A DNA stretch of 64,000 nt from Vibrio splendidus (GTDB taxonomy: Bacteria; Pseudomonadota; Gammaproteobacteria; Enterobacterales; Vibrionaceae), in the NCBI RefSeq assembly GCF_003345295.1, contig NZ_CP031056.1, positions 1,860,001 to 1,924,000 on the forward strand, in the 5' to 3' direction. A program made the position numbers and the translations under genes. Shown here one piece after another: positions 44,124-54,000 of the stretch (position 1 is the stretch's first letter; each line of letters starts with the position of its first letter). Below the pieces are notes generated by a model that saw only the letters and a program-made list of their open reading frames with translations, was not told where the DNA came from and did no database searches.

Positions 44124-44357
44124 CTACTCTTCAGCAACGCTGTCTTGATGATCATTCGGTTCAAACTCCAAAATATCACCAGGTTGGCACTCTAAAACTT
44201 CACACAGCTTATCGAGTGTCGATAGCCTTACCGCTTTAGCTTTACCATTTTTTAATACTGATAAGTTGGCTTCAGTAATCCCAACTTCTTTTGCCAATGT
44301 CTTCAATCGCATTTTTCGTTTGGCCATCATAATGTCTAAATTAATGCGGATAGTCAT
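44124..44357 (-). CDS. XRE family helix-turn-helix regulator (YozG type)
   Basis: 77 residues, essentially one Cro/CI-like domain: MRLKTLAKEVGITEANLSVL, then a short acidic tail. It lies ten bases after the DUF2975 gene. Such pairs occur widely, with the membrane protein and small XRE regulator encoded together. The pair is likely co-regulated; target genes are unknown. Confidence 0.87.
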   Translation of the reverse strand: MTIRINLDIMMAKRKMRLKTLAKEVGITEANLSVLKNGKAKAVRLSTLDKLCEVLECQPGDILEFEPNDHQDSVAEE

Positions 44358-44367
44358 GACAAGTCCT

Positions 44368-44916
44368 TTAAATGGTTTGGCTATGTTCGTCAGCCAGAAT
44401 ATAACCTTCTTTCATCACCCATGAGATGATCAAAATAATTATACCCAATATCAGTGTTAAAAAGTCCATACCAACAAAACTAATCTCAAAGATACGTTCA
44501 CCTGGTGGATTATTGAACGACAGAATCACTGACATCAATGAACCATAGATAACTGAACCTAATACCCAATAAAACAGGCTATATCCGAGCTTCTGGTAGG
44601 ACATTGCGTTTTCTAAAGAGAAGATTTCACCTCGCTCATAGTTACGGAATAAACGTATCAGAACCATCAGTGCGTACATAAGGATACTGGACATCAATAA
44701 GCCTGTGAACGCAGCAACGATTCTTGTTGTCATAGTAAGCGGCAACATCGTGAAATACCCGATGTCGTAGGTAAGATAAAAAATGCCCGTCGCACTAATA
44801 AAGTCATAGGGAGTCTCAACTGTTAGCCAGAAGTAGCACACCATTATAGGGGTAAGTACAAAAAGGGATTGCAATAGCATACGTACACGTCGGCTTTGTT
44901 TTTGGATGTTAGACAT
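44368..44916 (-). CDS. DUF2975 membrane protein
   Basis: 182 residues from ATG 44916 with AGGAAT upstream (an earlier frame start at 44970 lies inside the long hairpin and lacks a site). Four membrane helices, with RGEIFSLENAMSYQKLGY between the second and third, the DUF2975 signature. Function is unknown; it is usually paired with a YozG-like XRE regulator, as here. Confidence 0.85.
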   Translation of the reverse strand: MSNIQKQSRRVRMLLQSLFVLTPIMVCYFWLTVETPYDFISATGIFYLTYDIGYFTMLPLTMTTRIVAAFTGLLMSSILMYALMVLIRLFRNYERGEIFSLENAMSYQKLGYSLFYWVLGSVIYGSLMSVILSFNNPPGERIFEISFVGMDFLTLILGIIILIISWVMKEGYILADEHSQTI

Positions 44917-44961
44917 ACTTATATTCCTGTTGAATTGACAGGAGGATACTAAGATCAAAAT

Positions 44962-45018
44962 AAACGCCAATCAATAAAAAATTATCGCTTTTCGATAATT
45001 TTTTATTGATTGGCGTTT
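44962..45018. repeat. Perfect 26-bp inverted repeat hairpin
   Basis: Arms at 44962-44987 and 44993-45018 are exact complements, with a five-base loop CTTTT. The stem begins AAACGCCAATCAAT and holds an internal A6/T6 block. It lies between the LysR gene end (45047) and the DUF2975 start, so it may stop LysR transcripts on the minus strand, but it is far longer than a normal terminator and has no flanking T tract. A small mobile-type inverted element is another option. Confidence 0.8.
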
Positions 45019-45046
45019 AGCAAAGAAGCTATTCGCTATTTTATTT

Positions 45047-45985
45047 TCAGAGTATATTTTCCAACAACCCACTAAATCGTGACGCTATCCACTGATGCGA
45101 AGCGGATGTAAATGTACGTTGATGCTGCAATAAATAGAGATCTACGTGATATTGTTTACTGTCTACGAAATCGTAAATGTCCACAAACCGACTATCGAAA
45201 TCAGGTAGTGAACTCAACGCGTTCATACCAAAAATCACCGCATCTGAGCGAGATGCAATCTCCATTAACACATGAGTTTGAGTACTTCTAAGTTTTGGTC
45301 GTTTATTGCTTTCAAGCTCTAACAATATTTGCTGAAGAGGGGTGTTAAATGCTTGTTTGTGGTCTTCTTCTACATTCATCGCGAGCACCGGGTAACACAT
45401 GATTTCATCTAACGTAGCGTTTATTCCTACTAGAGGATGGTCTCTCCGAACAAACAGTTTGGGGTAAATGGTTCCTAACTTTGTCGCTTGGTATTTTTGA
45501 TCTAGCGAACTCGAATAATGAATCGCAAAATCTAACTTCCCTTTATCGAGTAAATCATAAGGATTACTTTTCGCTGCCATTTCTATCAAGTTCACATCCG
45601 GAGCTTCATCAAATAGCTCTAAAGCCAAATTAGGAAGAATGGTACTGCCCAGAAAAGTAGGCAGGGAGATCGAAAACGTATCATTGCATTCTCGGGGATC
45701 AAATTGATTACGCTGAAATAACGCACTCAACTGCGGAAGAATGTGTTGCAGTTCTTTGCCTAACTCTAATGATTTAGCTGTCGGTGTCAGCCCTGTCGAT
45801 GTTCGAATGAAGAGAGGATCATCGAACGTTTCTCTCAAACGTTTTAAGCTCCGACTCATGGCTGACTGCGAAACAAACAACGCCTTAGCAGCATTGGTGA
45901 CATTACGTTCTTTAAGCAACGTATCAAAAGCCACCAGTAGATTTAAGTCGACTCGATTCAACTGATATGAAATATCTTTTTGCAT
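45047..45985 (-). CDS. LysR family transcriptional regulator
   Basis: 312 residues from ATG 45985, chosen for the GAGGG site just before it; an in-frame ATG at 46015 lacks one. Helix-turn-helix in VDLNLLVAFDTLLKERNVTN and SQSAMSRSLKRLRETF, of the NodD/LeuO-like subgroup. It lies downstream of two DUF1254 genes on the same strand and may control them, but it is not divergent from them, so this is inferred from closeness only. Confidence 0.88.
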   Translation of the reverse strand: MQKDISYQLNRVDLNLLVAFDTLLKERNVTNAAKALFVSQSAMSRSLKRLRETFDDPLFIRTSTGLTPTAKSLELGKELQHILPQLSALFQRNQFDPRECNDTFSISLPTFLGSTILPNLALELFDEAPDVNLIEMAAKSNPYDLLDKGKLDFAIHYSSSLDQKYQATKLGTIYPKLFVRRDHPLVGINATLDEIMCYPVLAMNVEEDHKQAFNTPLQQILLELESNKRPKLRSTQTHVLMEIASRSDAVIFGMNALSSLPDFDSRFVDIYDFVDSKQYHVDLYLLQHQRTFTSASHQWIASRFSGLLENIL

Positions 45986-46106
45986 AAGCCCTCTAGCTAG
46001 ATTGAACAATGACATTGTTTAGAATGAAATTACCATAACATGAAAAGATACCCCCAGTTACAGGGGTACCCAATCTAGATTAGCTTTCTATTCTACTTTG
46101 ATAGAA

Positions 46107-47600
46107 TCACTTGTTTACTTTAATAAAGTCACTTGGCTTCCATGAATTATCAAACCACTTTTCTGTTGGTGAATACATGCGGAAAATAATATTAAAACCC
46201 TTACCTTCCGTCGTTTGAACCCAGTTATTTTCCATTCCTTTGGGTGCATTGGGAGCAAAGTGTATGGTTATAGAACCATCGACATTTTTCTGAATACTGT
46301 CACTCAAACCATCAATACCCGCAGACTTTTGATCCGTTTCTAACATAGAACGCGTCTGGTTATCGTAAATCATAAATGACCAAAACTTCTCTACAGGTGC
46401 ATTTGGCGGCAGTGTCACCGTGTAATGTTGACTACCATCCAGTACTTCCTTGTTTGCATCACGTGTCGCCAATAAGTAATCCGACCCTTTGCCTACAGTT
46501 TTTGTCACCATATCAGGGGTAATCCCCGTCGCCATGAAGTGGAAAGTTGCTCGCATATCCGAGTCAATCACGCCATTCGCATCTTTAAATTCATGGCCTG
46601 AGACTAGCGGAGTAAACCATTGTCTATCATCGTAGCGGAACATTTCTTCTTTAGGATGGAAATAGGTTGAACGTGCTTCAGCCGTTGCTATTTTTGCCGC
46701 TTCCGACAGTATTTTCTGCATGCGTTTATTAGGCGCAAACTCCTGGCCTTTTTCTATCCCAATATCTTTGGCTAGCGACAACCATTCTGCATCAAAAATA
46801 GCAGTAGGTTCGTACTGAATTAGCGCATTTACCTCATCGTAAAACATCGCGTCCATAGCGTGAATGGTGTTGTAGTCAACACCCGAAATGTTCATAAACT
46901 CTGTATTATCCTCTTCTCCATACGGGTAAAGCTTTGTGGTCGCTTTTAATGCTTCAATGCTTTCTTTCATCTCTTCTGGAGAGCTCACAAGGCGCAGTAA
47001 CAACCAATGTTGATAACCTTCACTAACAATCTCAATGTATCCCTCTGGCACTTCTCCTTTCCACGAAGAATGGCGAACGAAGTACTTACCTGATTTAGCG
47101 ACGTTGTCTGGGTGAGTCACGCCAATTCTGTCTACATATTTGAACGCAGCATTGTCGAGCAAACCAAGCACAGGAGTAGGAATATCCAGAATAACTGGGC
47201 CATTCCTTACATCAATTTCTGATGTGATATACGGTGTGGTCGTATTCGCTGTTAACCAAAGGCTATTCGCGTCTAGATTATCTTCAGAAATCGCGATGGT
47301 TTGATTCGGCTTCATGCCGATGCTTTCGTGCCCCAACAATAATCCTTGTATTGAAGCAACTGGGATACCAGATAGAAAAACGCGAACGGCATTGGATACC
47401 TGAACGAAATCTTGAACCTTGGTGTGTGTTTCGGCTGTCGGTGCGCCATCGGTATAATTCAGTTCACCTAGATAGGTAGACTCAACCTTATTTGGCGTGA
47501 TGATGCTCTCTGGTACTTGTGCACTAAATTTAGGTTCAGCAAATGCGAAAGACGAACAACCTAAAGTAATCAGCAACGTAGCAATAATCGATTTTTTCAT
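46107..47600 (-). CDS. DUF1254/DUF1214 domain exported protein
   Basis: 497 residues, signal peptide about 1-21 (LGCSSFAFAE). The N-terminal DUF1254 region (RNGPVILDIPTPVLGLLDN, YFVRHSSWKGEVP) is followed by the DUF1214 region (YTVTLPPNAPVEKFWSFMIYD, MENNWVQTTEGKGFNIIFR). Such proteins are periplasmic or outer-membrane-associated with no settled function. It sits just after a relative of the same layout, with about 120 bases between them, and shares little exact sequence with it apart from these motifs. Confidence 0.9.
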   Translation of the reverse strand: MKKSIIATLLITLGCSSFAFAEPKFSAQVPESIITPNKVESTYLGELNYTDGAPTAETHTKVQDFVQVSNAVRVFLSGIPVASIQGLLLGHESIGMKPNQTIAISEDNLDANSLWLTANTTTPYITSEIDVRNGPVILDIPTPVLGLLDNAAFKYVDRIGVTHPDNVAKSGKYFVRHSSWKGEVPEGYIEIVSEGYQHWLLLRLVSSPEEMKESIEALKATTKLYPYGEEDNTEFMNISGVDYNTIHAMDAMFYDEVNALIQYEPTAIFDAEWLSLAKDIGIEKGQEFAPNKRMQKILSEAAKIATAEARSTYFHPKEEMFRYDDRQWFTPLVSGHEFKDANGVIDSDMRATFHFMATGITPDMVTKTVGKGSDYLLATRDANKEVLDGSQHYTVTLPPNAPVEKFWSFMIYDNQTRSMLETDQKSAGIDGLSDSIQKNVDGSITIHFAPNAPKGMENNWVQTTEGKGFNIIFRMYSPTEKWFDNSWKPSDFIKVNK

Positions 47601-47719
47601 AATAGTTTCTCTTGTCTAAAGTGATTCAGATAGCCTAGGCCGCACCAATTGATATTCTTCGCTTAGGTGTCACGCTCTAGGCTATTTATTTCCAGAAACG
47701 GGTTAGCGTTTATTGCTGG

Positions 47720-49198
47720 TTAGCCACTGATTTTTTCCATGTCTTCAAGCATCCAGTTTTTGAAGAACGTCTTCGATGTTGGACGGTAAAGTCGGAACAG
47801 TAAGAAGTAATCTTCACCACCGGTAGGAACCCAGTTTTCCTCTTGTCCTTTTGGTGCTTCTGGGCCGAAGTACAAATCGTAAGAACCATCTGGATTCTTT
47901 TTCATCGTGTCTGCATTTCTAGACGATAGTCCTACTCGGTCGACTCCTTTAACAAAGTTTTTGGTTTCCATGTTGTAAACAATGGCTGACCAAAAATCCT
48001 CAACAGGCGTGTCGGCTGGCACATTGAGCTTGTATGTCGCTTTGCCATCGAGCATCTCACCTTTTGAATCACGTAAGCCCGTTAAATAAAAGGTTGAACC
48101 GCCCAATTGCTTCGGCAAGTAAGTCACGTAGAAGTACGATGCTGCACGCTTATCGACTAACACCTCATTTTCATCCACAAATGGGAAACCAAGCTGAGCT
48201 TGAGGGCCAAAATTCCAGAAGGACCATTGCGATAGAGGCTTGCCATTTTCATCTTTCCATAATGCACTCACCGTCTGATCAGGCTCTACGAATTTCGATT
48301 GCATGTGCGCATAAGCCATCAATACACCTTCACGTATCGCTTTTTTCTGCTCATCTGTTGGGTCGAATTTTTTACCTTTTTCGATACCGAGATCTTTTAG
48401 TAATGACGCCATCGCCTTGTCTTGAGCTCTGACCGGGTTCTCTTGGATAACGTCATTGATGTCTTGAAAGAACGTCTCGTTGTAATACGGGAGGCTGTCA
48501 TACGCGACTTCCGTTGCATCTAAGTAGTCTGTTTTGGGTGGGTTTTCAGCATCAACAAGATTGTAGATTTTGATTTTCTTCGCATAATTACCCGCATCTA
48601 AATCTGTCGCACCATTCGTTAACGATGGTCTGAATGAAAAACCATACAGATAAGTGTCGGTTTCAAATACCAGATAACCTTGCCTTTCTAGCGCTAGCTT
48701 CGAACCAAACTCGTTGTTGTAACCTGGCGGTAAGAAGAGATATTTGCCTCCTTCACCTTCATCAGCACCTTTGTAGCCAACATCCGTGATCGGTACTTCC
48801 CATTGGTTCACGACCGAGCCAAAGTAATTTACTTTGTCAGTCGCGGCAGGCACTTCAATAACGACTGGGCCATTTTTAGAGGTTGTGGTTGCCCACGCAT
48901 AAGCTGTGGTGTCATTGGCAGTGAGGAACCCCTTTTCTGAGCCGAAAGGTTCGTTCACGTAAACCACGTCATTGTAGTCGCCATTCAAATCACGACGGGT
49001 TGCTTTCAAAAAATCAATCTGAGTAACGGCAGGCATATAATGAATCGCCGTTTGAGTGGCACGCTGCACCATCATTTTGTATTCAAGGTTTTCAATCTGC
49101 GATGCGCGATTAAGGATGTCGTCGGTATCATCAAACGATTGAGAATAAACAGGCATTGTGCTGATAGTGAGTAGCGAAGCTAATAGAAGTTTTTTCAT
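47720..49198 (-). CDS. DUF1254/DUF1214 domain exported protein
   Basis: 492 residues from ATG 49198, where a signal peptide starts (MKKLLLASLLTISTMPVYS); the open frame extends 87 codons farther up without likely translation signals. DUF1254 (TSKNGPVVIEVPAATDK, GKYLFLPPGYN) and DUF1214 (YKLNVPADTPVEDFWSAIVYN, EENWVPTGGEDYFLLFRLY). The two paralogues in tandem probably arose by duplication long ago. It diverges from an AGE-like exported protein gene. Confidence 0.88.
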   Translation of the reverse strand: MKKLLLASLLTISTMPVYSQSFDDTDDILNRASQIENLEYKMMVQRATQTAIHYMPAVTQIDFLKATRRDLNGDYNDVVYVNEPFGSEKGFLTANDTTAYAWATTTSKNGPVVIEVPAATDKVNYFGSVVNQWEVPITDVGYKGADEGEGGKYLFLPPGYNNEFGSKLALERQGYLVFETDTYLYGFSFRPSLTNGATDLDAGNYAKKIKIYNLVDAENPPKTDYLDATEVAYDSLPYYNETFFQDINDVIQENPVRAQDKAMASLLKDLGIEKGKKFDPTDEQKKAIREGVLMAYAHMQSKFVEPDQTVSALWKDENGKPLSQWSFWNFGPQAQLGFPFVDENEVLVDKRAASYFYVTYLPKQLGGSTFYLTGLRDSKGEMLDGKATYKLNVPADTPVEDFWSAIVYNMETKNFVKGVDRVGLSSRNADTMKKNPDGSYDLYFGPEAPKGQEENWVPTGGEDYFLLFRLYRPTSKTFFKNWMLEDMEKISG

Positions 49199-49477
49199 GT
49201 TGAGCATATCTCTTCGTAAAGGTGAAACATTCAATTGTTCAAAAAACATCCTTTGTTTGAACCGAGTATACGAACACGACAAAAATTCATCCAATGACTT
49301 ATAGTCATTAATAATTATTCTAATTTTGGATAATGCTAGATGAGATTCGATTAACTCAATGGCTTGCGAACCATTCCCTCTAAAGTGCTTTAATTTGATC
49401 GATTGTGATCGCCGAATCACAATGTGCAGACCTGATTGTTTATATTCAACTAAATTCAAATCATTAAGATAAACATC

Positions 49478-50920
49478 ATGTTACGAGCAACCATCGCATT
49501 ACTCAGCGTGACCAGTTTCGCTGTATCTGCCAATGTCACCCTTCCCTCTGGAGAAGACTGGATCAATCATGCTTCTGAAGGGCTGGCACCTTATTGGTTA
49601 ATGCCGAGCGCACAGGGAGAACCGATAGGCAACTTCCCAACTTTCCGCTGTGATGATGGAACACTCCTCGATGTGTCTAACGTTTGTCCTGAATTAGACA
49701 AAGGATGGATCACGCCACACTTTGGCAAAGAGTTTACGCGCATGAAATCGCGTCAAACCTATGCCTATGGCGTGCTTTATCATCTTACCGGAGACAAACA
49801 AGCATTAGAGCTAGCCAAGCAAGGGGCTTACTACCTTATTGAACACTTAGAAGATGAGCAAAATGGCGGCTTCATTGGCTACACCAAAGAGGGGAAAGTG
49901 GGCCAGGATTGGCAGCAACGTACTTCTCAAGATCAAGCGTATGCGCTGGTCGGCCTCGCCATGTACTACTACCTGACGCAAGACAAAAAGGTAGAAGAAG
50001 CACTCATCACCCAACAAGCATTTATCTTTGAAAAGTATCGACTTAAAGATGGTAGTGGCCTTGCTTGGATACTTGCTGACGGTGAAGATGGCAAAGCCAC
50101 ACGACGTGAATTGGTCGCGCAACTTGATCAGATTAACGGTTACATGCTGTTAATCGCTCCTCTGTTAAAAGAGCCCATCAAATCAAAATGGCTTGATGAC
50201 TTAAACTGGCTCACGCAAGCCATGATTAATAACTACCACTCCGAAGGCGAACAACGCTTCTACGGGGCTATTCACGATAAAGCAGCGATGATGCCGAATG
50301 CCAATCACAACGATTTTGGACACACCATCAAAGCGTATTGGATGACATATCTAACCGGTCATGCATTAAATAATTCCGATTGGTCGGAGTTTGGTTTAGA
50401 CGGCATGAAACACACTCTGGATCAGGCGCAATATCAGAAAGACTTTGCCAATGTATCTAACTACTTTGGTGAGCGACTTCAGAAGATGTGGCAAGGGCAA
50501 GATATCACGGGCTGGCAGAGCAGACCGCACAGCCAGTGGGCGTCATCATGGGAGTGGGCTGAGCTTGATCAAGCGGCTATGACGGTTTCGCTGGTCGATG
50601 GTTCAATGAAAGACGTCCTGCAATACACCTTACCGACCTTTCATGATGTATGGGTCGACCACAAATACGGTGGCGTTGGGCTTGATCCTAAGCGTACTAA
50701 AGCTTTCCATTGGGGTAATGGCTATCACCAATTTGAACATGCGCTGATTGGCTATTTATATGCTCAGCAAGTTGACGCTAAACTGGCTGTATTGCACTAC
50801 GCAAGACCGACCAACACCAATATGCCAATGGAACCGTATTACTATCAAGGGGATGTGGTTAAGTTGGAGAAACTTGGAGATGGAACGCAGAAAGTCAGCT
50901 TCAATAACATTCGACCTTAA
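49478..50920 (+). CDS. Exported AGE-like (N-acylglucosamine 2-epimerase family) protein
   Basis: 480 residues with a signal peptide (about 1-18, AVSANVT). An alpha/alpha barrel of the AGE type is suggested by repeated motifs: RQTYAYGVLYHLTGD, RTSQDQAYALVGLAMYYY, HNDFGHTIKAYWM and HWGNGYHQFEHALIGYL. Cytoplasmic AGE enzymes interconvert free sugars; an exported form is unusual and might act on cell-surface or environmental sugars, or be a lyase/hydrolase-like relative. It diverges from a DUF1254 gene. Substrate unknown. Confidence 0.72.
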   Translation: MLRATIALLSVTSFAVSANVTLPSGEDWINHASEGLAPYWLMPSAQGEPIGNFPTFRCDDGTLLDVSNVCPELDKGWITPHFGKEFTRMKSRQTYAYGVLYHLTGDKQALELAKQGAYYLIEHLEDEQNGGFIGYTKEGKVGQDWQQRTSQDQAYALVGLAMYYYLTQDKKVEEALITQQAFIFEKYRLKDGSGLAWILADGEDGKATRRELVAQLDQINGYMLLIAPLLKEPIKSKWLDDLNWLTQAMINNYHSEGEQRFYGAIHDKAAMMPNANHNDFGHTIKAYWMTYLTGHALNNSDWSEFGLDGMKHTLDQAQYQKDFANVSNYFGERLQKMWQGQDITGWQSRPHSQWASSWEWAELDQAAMTVSLVDGSMKDVLQYTLPTFHDVWVDHKYGGVGLDPKRTKAFHWGNGYHQFEHALIGYLYAQQVDAKLAVLHYARPTNTNMPMEPYYYQGDVVKLEKLGDGTQKVSFNNIRP

Positions 50921-50997
50921 TATCTGATATTCGCTCATCGATACTTTTAGCTGTGGTTTACGGTTAAGACGAAAAAGATGAGTGACTAGCTGTTCGC

Positions 50998-51033
50998 AAA
51001 GCCTGAGAAGAAAAGATGCTTTTCAGGCTTTTG
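50998..51033. terminator. Terminator between convergent genes
   Basis: AAAGCCTGA (50998-51006) pairs with TCAGGCTTT (51023-51031), a 16-base loop, weak T tract. Convergent with the gene ending at 51149. Confidence 0.7.
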
Positions 51034-51148
51034 AAATACAGTTGAGCAACATTTATTGGTAGGATTTCAAATGACTTTATGAGCAAACTTTCACGAGTAA
51101 GTAAATCCTATTGGGCCTCAAGCGAGGCAGAATAAGACATCGAAAAAA

Positions 51149-51556
51149 TCACTTCTTATTATTCTGCTCAACCAGCTTTTCATTCCACGCTTCGTTGCCG
51201 TCTCGCTTACTGACATCATACTCAGAACAGAACTGCGATATGGTCATGTTGTTATCGCCCGTCGCTAACTTTAATGCCAACTGAACTTGTTGAAGCTTGC
51301 TTTGAAGGCGAAGGTTTTGGCCTGCCTTTGGGCTTTTTTCTTTGGCGAACTTTAAGGCGGCATGTTTACGCTCTGCAGCTCCCGCTCGGCGATCCGCTTC
51401 TGATAATAGATATTTTAGCTGCGCGACACTTTTCCCTTTTTTGAAAGCAGGCTCAAGCAGTTCGACACACTCATCAAATGATGGATTTATAACATACGGA
51501 TCAATTTTATGCGCTTGTTGGCGCATCCACTCTAACGCGAGCTTTTCATCTGACAT
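51149..51556 (-). CDS. Hypothetical cytoplasmic protein
   Basis: 135 residues from ATG 51556 (GGTAAAG upstream; a longer frame to 51607 lacks a clear site). Highly charged, helical, no signal peptide or membrane segment. The middle (EADRRAGAAERKHAALKFAKE, LRLQSKLQQVQLALK) looks like a coiled coil. I cannot name the family. It lies downstream of the ferric-reductase-like gene on the same strand. Confidence 0.65.
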   Translation of the reverse strand: MSDEKLALEWMRQQAHKIDPYVINPSFDECVELLEPAFKKGKSVAQLKYLLSEADRRAGAAERKHAALKFAKEKSPKAGQNLRLQSKLQQVQLALKLATGDNNMTISQFCSEYDVSKRDGNEAWNEKLVEQNNKK

Positions 51557-51749
51557 TTTACAATCTTTACCAATAAAACAGCCGTACATGGTATCGCTCA
51601 ATAGCAAACCGCTGCAATAAAAAGTTGACCAAGTTTTGCCTTTTTAACGAGTACTTGTAGTCAGGTATCAATAACGACAAATCGGACAGCGGCTCCAGCC
51701 CCGCAGCAAAGAGCCAAACTTGACGCTATTAATAGCTCTTTCGGCCTTT

Positions 51750-53081
51750 TTAACGCATCACAAACAACTCTTCGTGATAGTTCTGATCAACGTTGAACTT
51801 GCACGCATCGAGTTCTTTTTTAAGCGATGTTGAGAACCGCTCTGGCCCGCAGAAATACAGTTCATATTCGTTTAAATCACCACACTGGTGAGCAATGCGT
51901 TCAGCGTTTAATCGAGGTGAATGCAAGGTGTCTATCACGTTCAAATTCACTCCAACTTGATGTGCAAGGTGCCATAACTCATCCACTAAATGCTCATCGA
52001 CACCACGAGTACAATAGAATAGCTCGATGTGAGAGTGAGTCTTCTCTGTTTTGAGCGCTTCAAGCGTTGCAAAAAACGACGCTATTCCGACACCTCCAGC
52101 AATCCAAATTTGTGGCTTACTTAAGTCAAACTCAAGTCGACCATAAGGCCCTTCCACCGTAACAGCATCGCCCATATTTACTCGATCATAAAGACCATTA
52201 GTAAAGTCACCCAATTCTTTAATCAAGAAGCGCAGTTCTGAATCTTCGCTGCCCGAAACAATGGTAAACGGGTGCGGGTCTTCATTGCCGAAGCGCAAGT
52301 ACGCAAACTGCCCTGCTTTGTGTCCTCGCCAAGATGTATCGGGCTTTAGCACCAACTCCATCACTTCAGCTTGTGGAAAATAACGAGTGGAAGAAACAGC
52401 AGCAGAGTGACGATTACGACGCCCTACAAAACCCAACAAACTGTAAATCGCCGCGATAGACCCAACCAAAGCAAACGCCACCGTTAGGTAATAAATAGGC
52501 TGACCCCAATAGGCATGTTTGAGCAGTAATACCGAGTGAAACGCGATCAAAAGATACGCGACAGACATCAAGCGATGTGACGATTTAAACGGTTTGTATT
52601 TTACTGCTGCCCACAACGACGCCACCAGTAAAACAAGCAATAGGTAGAAACCCCACTCGCCAATATTTTCAGCGAAACCGTGTAGCCCATTGACCCACGC
52701 TTCCCAACCAGACAAAGCTCTTGCAGGGCCGGAACCATCATGGCGAACAGGTTTCGCCAACACACCTGACATCACTAGCCACTTAGGGATCTGGTACCAC
52801 AACCAGTGCGTCACACCCAATGCAACGCCACCTATACCCACCCATTTGTGGACTCGATACACTTTATCCATACCGTTGAGCCAATTCTCAACCATAGGCA
52901 AACGCATCGCCAAGATCATGGTGATGGACATTAACATCAGAGACAAAATACCCGAGTACTGAATCATGGCCGAGCGCCATTCAAATAAGTTGCTTGAAGC
53001 GAAGAGTTGCGGTTCCATCGCAAACCAAAAGGCTGACATTGTGGCAATCATTGCCCAGATGATATTGCGGACTGTTTTCAT
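51750..53081 (-). CDS. Ferric-reductase-like flavocytochrome
   Basis: 443 residues. Six membrane helices in the first about 215 residues with paired histidines (RVHKWVGIGG, SHRLMSVAYLLIAFHSVLL) for two b-type hemes, then a FAD-binding barrel (GQFAYLRFGNEDPHPFTIVSG) and NAD(P)H-binding C-terminus (IWIAGGVGIASFFATLEAL, ELYFCGPERF). It belongs to the ferric-reductase/NOX-like transmembrane family and moves electrons from cytoplasmic NAD(P)H through the membrane to an extracytoplasmic acceptor such as ferric iron. It diverges from a flavin reductase gene. Confidence 0.88.
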   Translation of the reverse strand: MKTVRNIIWAMIATMSAFWFAMEPQLFASSNLFEWRSAMIQYSGILSLMLMSITMILAMRLPMVENWLNGMDKVYRVHKWVGIGGVALGVTHWLWYQIPKWLVMSGVLAKPVRHDGSGPARALSGWEAWVNGLHGFAENIGEWGFYLLLVLLVASLWAAVKYKPFKSSHRLMSVAYLLIAFHSVLLLKHAYWGQPIYYLTVAFALVGSIAAIYSLLGFVGRRNRHSAAVSSTRYFPQAEVMELVLKPDTSWRGHKAGQFAYLRFGNEDPHPFTIVSGSEDSELRFLIKELGDFTNGLYDRVNMGDAVTVEGPYGRLEFDLSKPQIWIAGGVGIASFFATLEALKTEKTHSHIELFYCTRGVDEHLVDELWHLAHQVGVNLNVIDTLHSPRLNAERIAHQCGDLNEYELYFCGPERFSTSLKKELDACKFNVDQNYHEELFVMR

Positions 53082-53259
53082 TTTTTAACACTCATAAAGA
53101 CGACATCATTACTTTAGCTTGCGTGATGTAAAGCGACGTCAACATACGTAAATCTATGCAAAGGCACACGCTCAGCTGATCGTTAGAGGGGGCTTCCGCG
53201 TAAATATGATTTGGTTAGTGAACAAGTCGTCGAAAACAAAAATGAGAAGAAGAGAAGAT

Positions 53260-53949
53260 ATGAAGGACATGACCCTTTCAAGAAAAGATATACAAGCGAT
53301 GGATCAGCGAGAGCGCGCTCGCTTAATTAACTCCTTATCGGGGTTCAAGAGCGCAAACCTGATTGGTACCTGTGACAAACAAGGGTTAGAAAATCTTGCT
53401 GTGGTGAGCTCTGTGGTTCATCTAGGGTCAAACCCACCTTTGTTTGGCTTCATAGTTCGGCCAGCAGAGAGTCGTCGCCACACATTAGAGAATATCCAAG
53501 AAACTCAGCACTTCACCATCAACAGCATCGGCGCTGACTTTGTTCAAAAAGCGCATCAAACCTCGGCTCGTTATCCAAAGTCGGCATCCGAATTCAAAGC
53601 CGTCGGGCTCACCCCTTATTATGACGACATGTTTCCCGCGCCGTTTGTTTTGGAAAGCAGTCTCAAAATAGGGTTAGTTTTGAAAGAACAGATATCGATT
53701 GAGAGTAATCAAACGCAAATGCTAATTGGAGAGGTCATTACGATTCAAGCACCCAAACGTGCCGTGATGCCGGATGGCTACCTTGATTTAGAAGCGCTAG
53801 ATTTAGTCACGATTTCAGGGCTAGACAGCTACCATGTCACTCAAAGGCTTCACCGCTTAAGTTATGCCAAACCAGACAAGTCTCTGTTTCCGCTGACTCG
53901 TGAAGGAAACCCAACATCATGGGAAGCTCGTGAGCTCAATTTAAGCTGA
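53260..53949 (+). CDS. Flavin reductase/flavoredoxin family protein
   Basis: 229 residues from ATG 53260 (AGAAGAGAAGAT upstream; earlier starts exist in the frame). Split-barrel FMN-binding fold, with NLAVVSSVVHLGSNPPLFGFIVRP and HFTINSIGADFVQKAH. Uses NAD(P)H to reduce FMN or binds it tightly, and is likely cytoplasmic. It diverges from the ferric-reductase-like gene 178 bases away, so the two may be linked in redox metabolism of flavin or iron. Confidence 0.85.
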   Translation: MKDMTLSRKDIQAMDQRERARLINSLSGFKSANLIGTCDKQGLENLAVVSSVVHLGSNPPLFGFIVRPAESRRHTLENIQETQHFTINSIGADFVQKAHQTSARYPKSASEFKAVGLTPYYDDMFPAPFVLESSLKIGLVLKEQISIESNQTQMLIGEVITIQAPKRAVMPDGYLDLEALDLVTISGLDSYHVTQRLHRLSYAKPDKSLFPLTREGNPTSWEARELNLS

Positions 53950-54000
53950 TTTTGTTCGGTAATTTAGTCACAAAGGTGTTAACTTTCTCAGCTTAACTCA

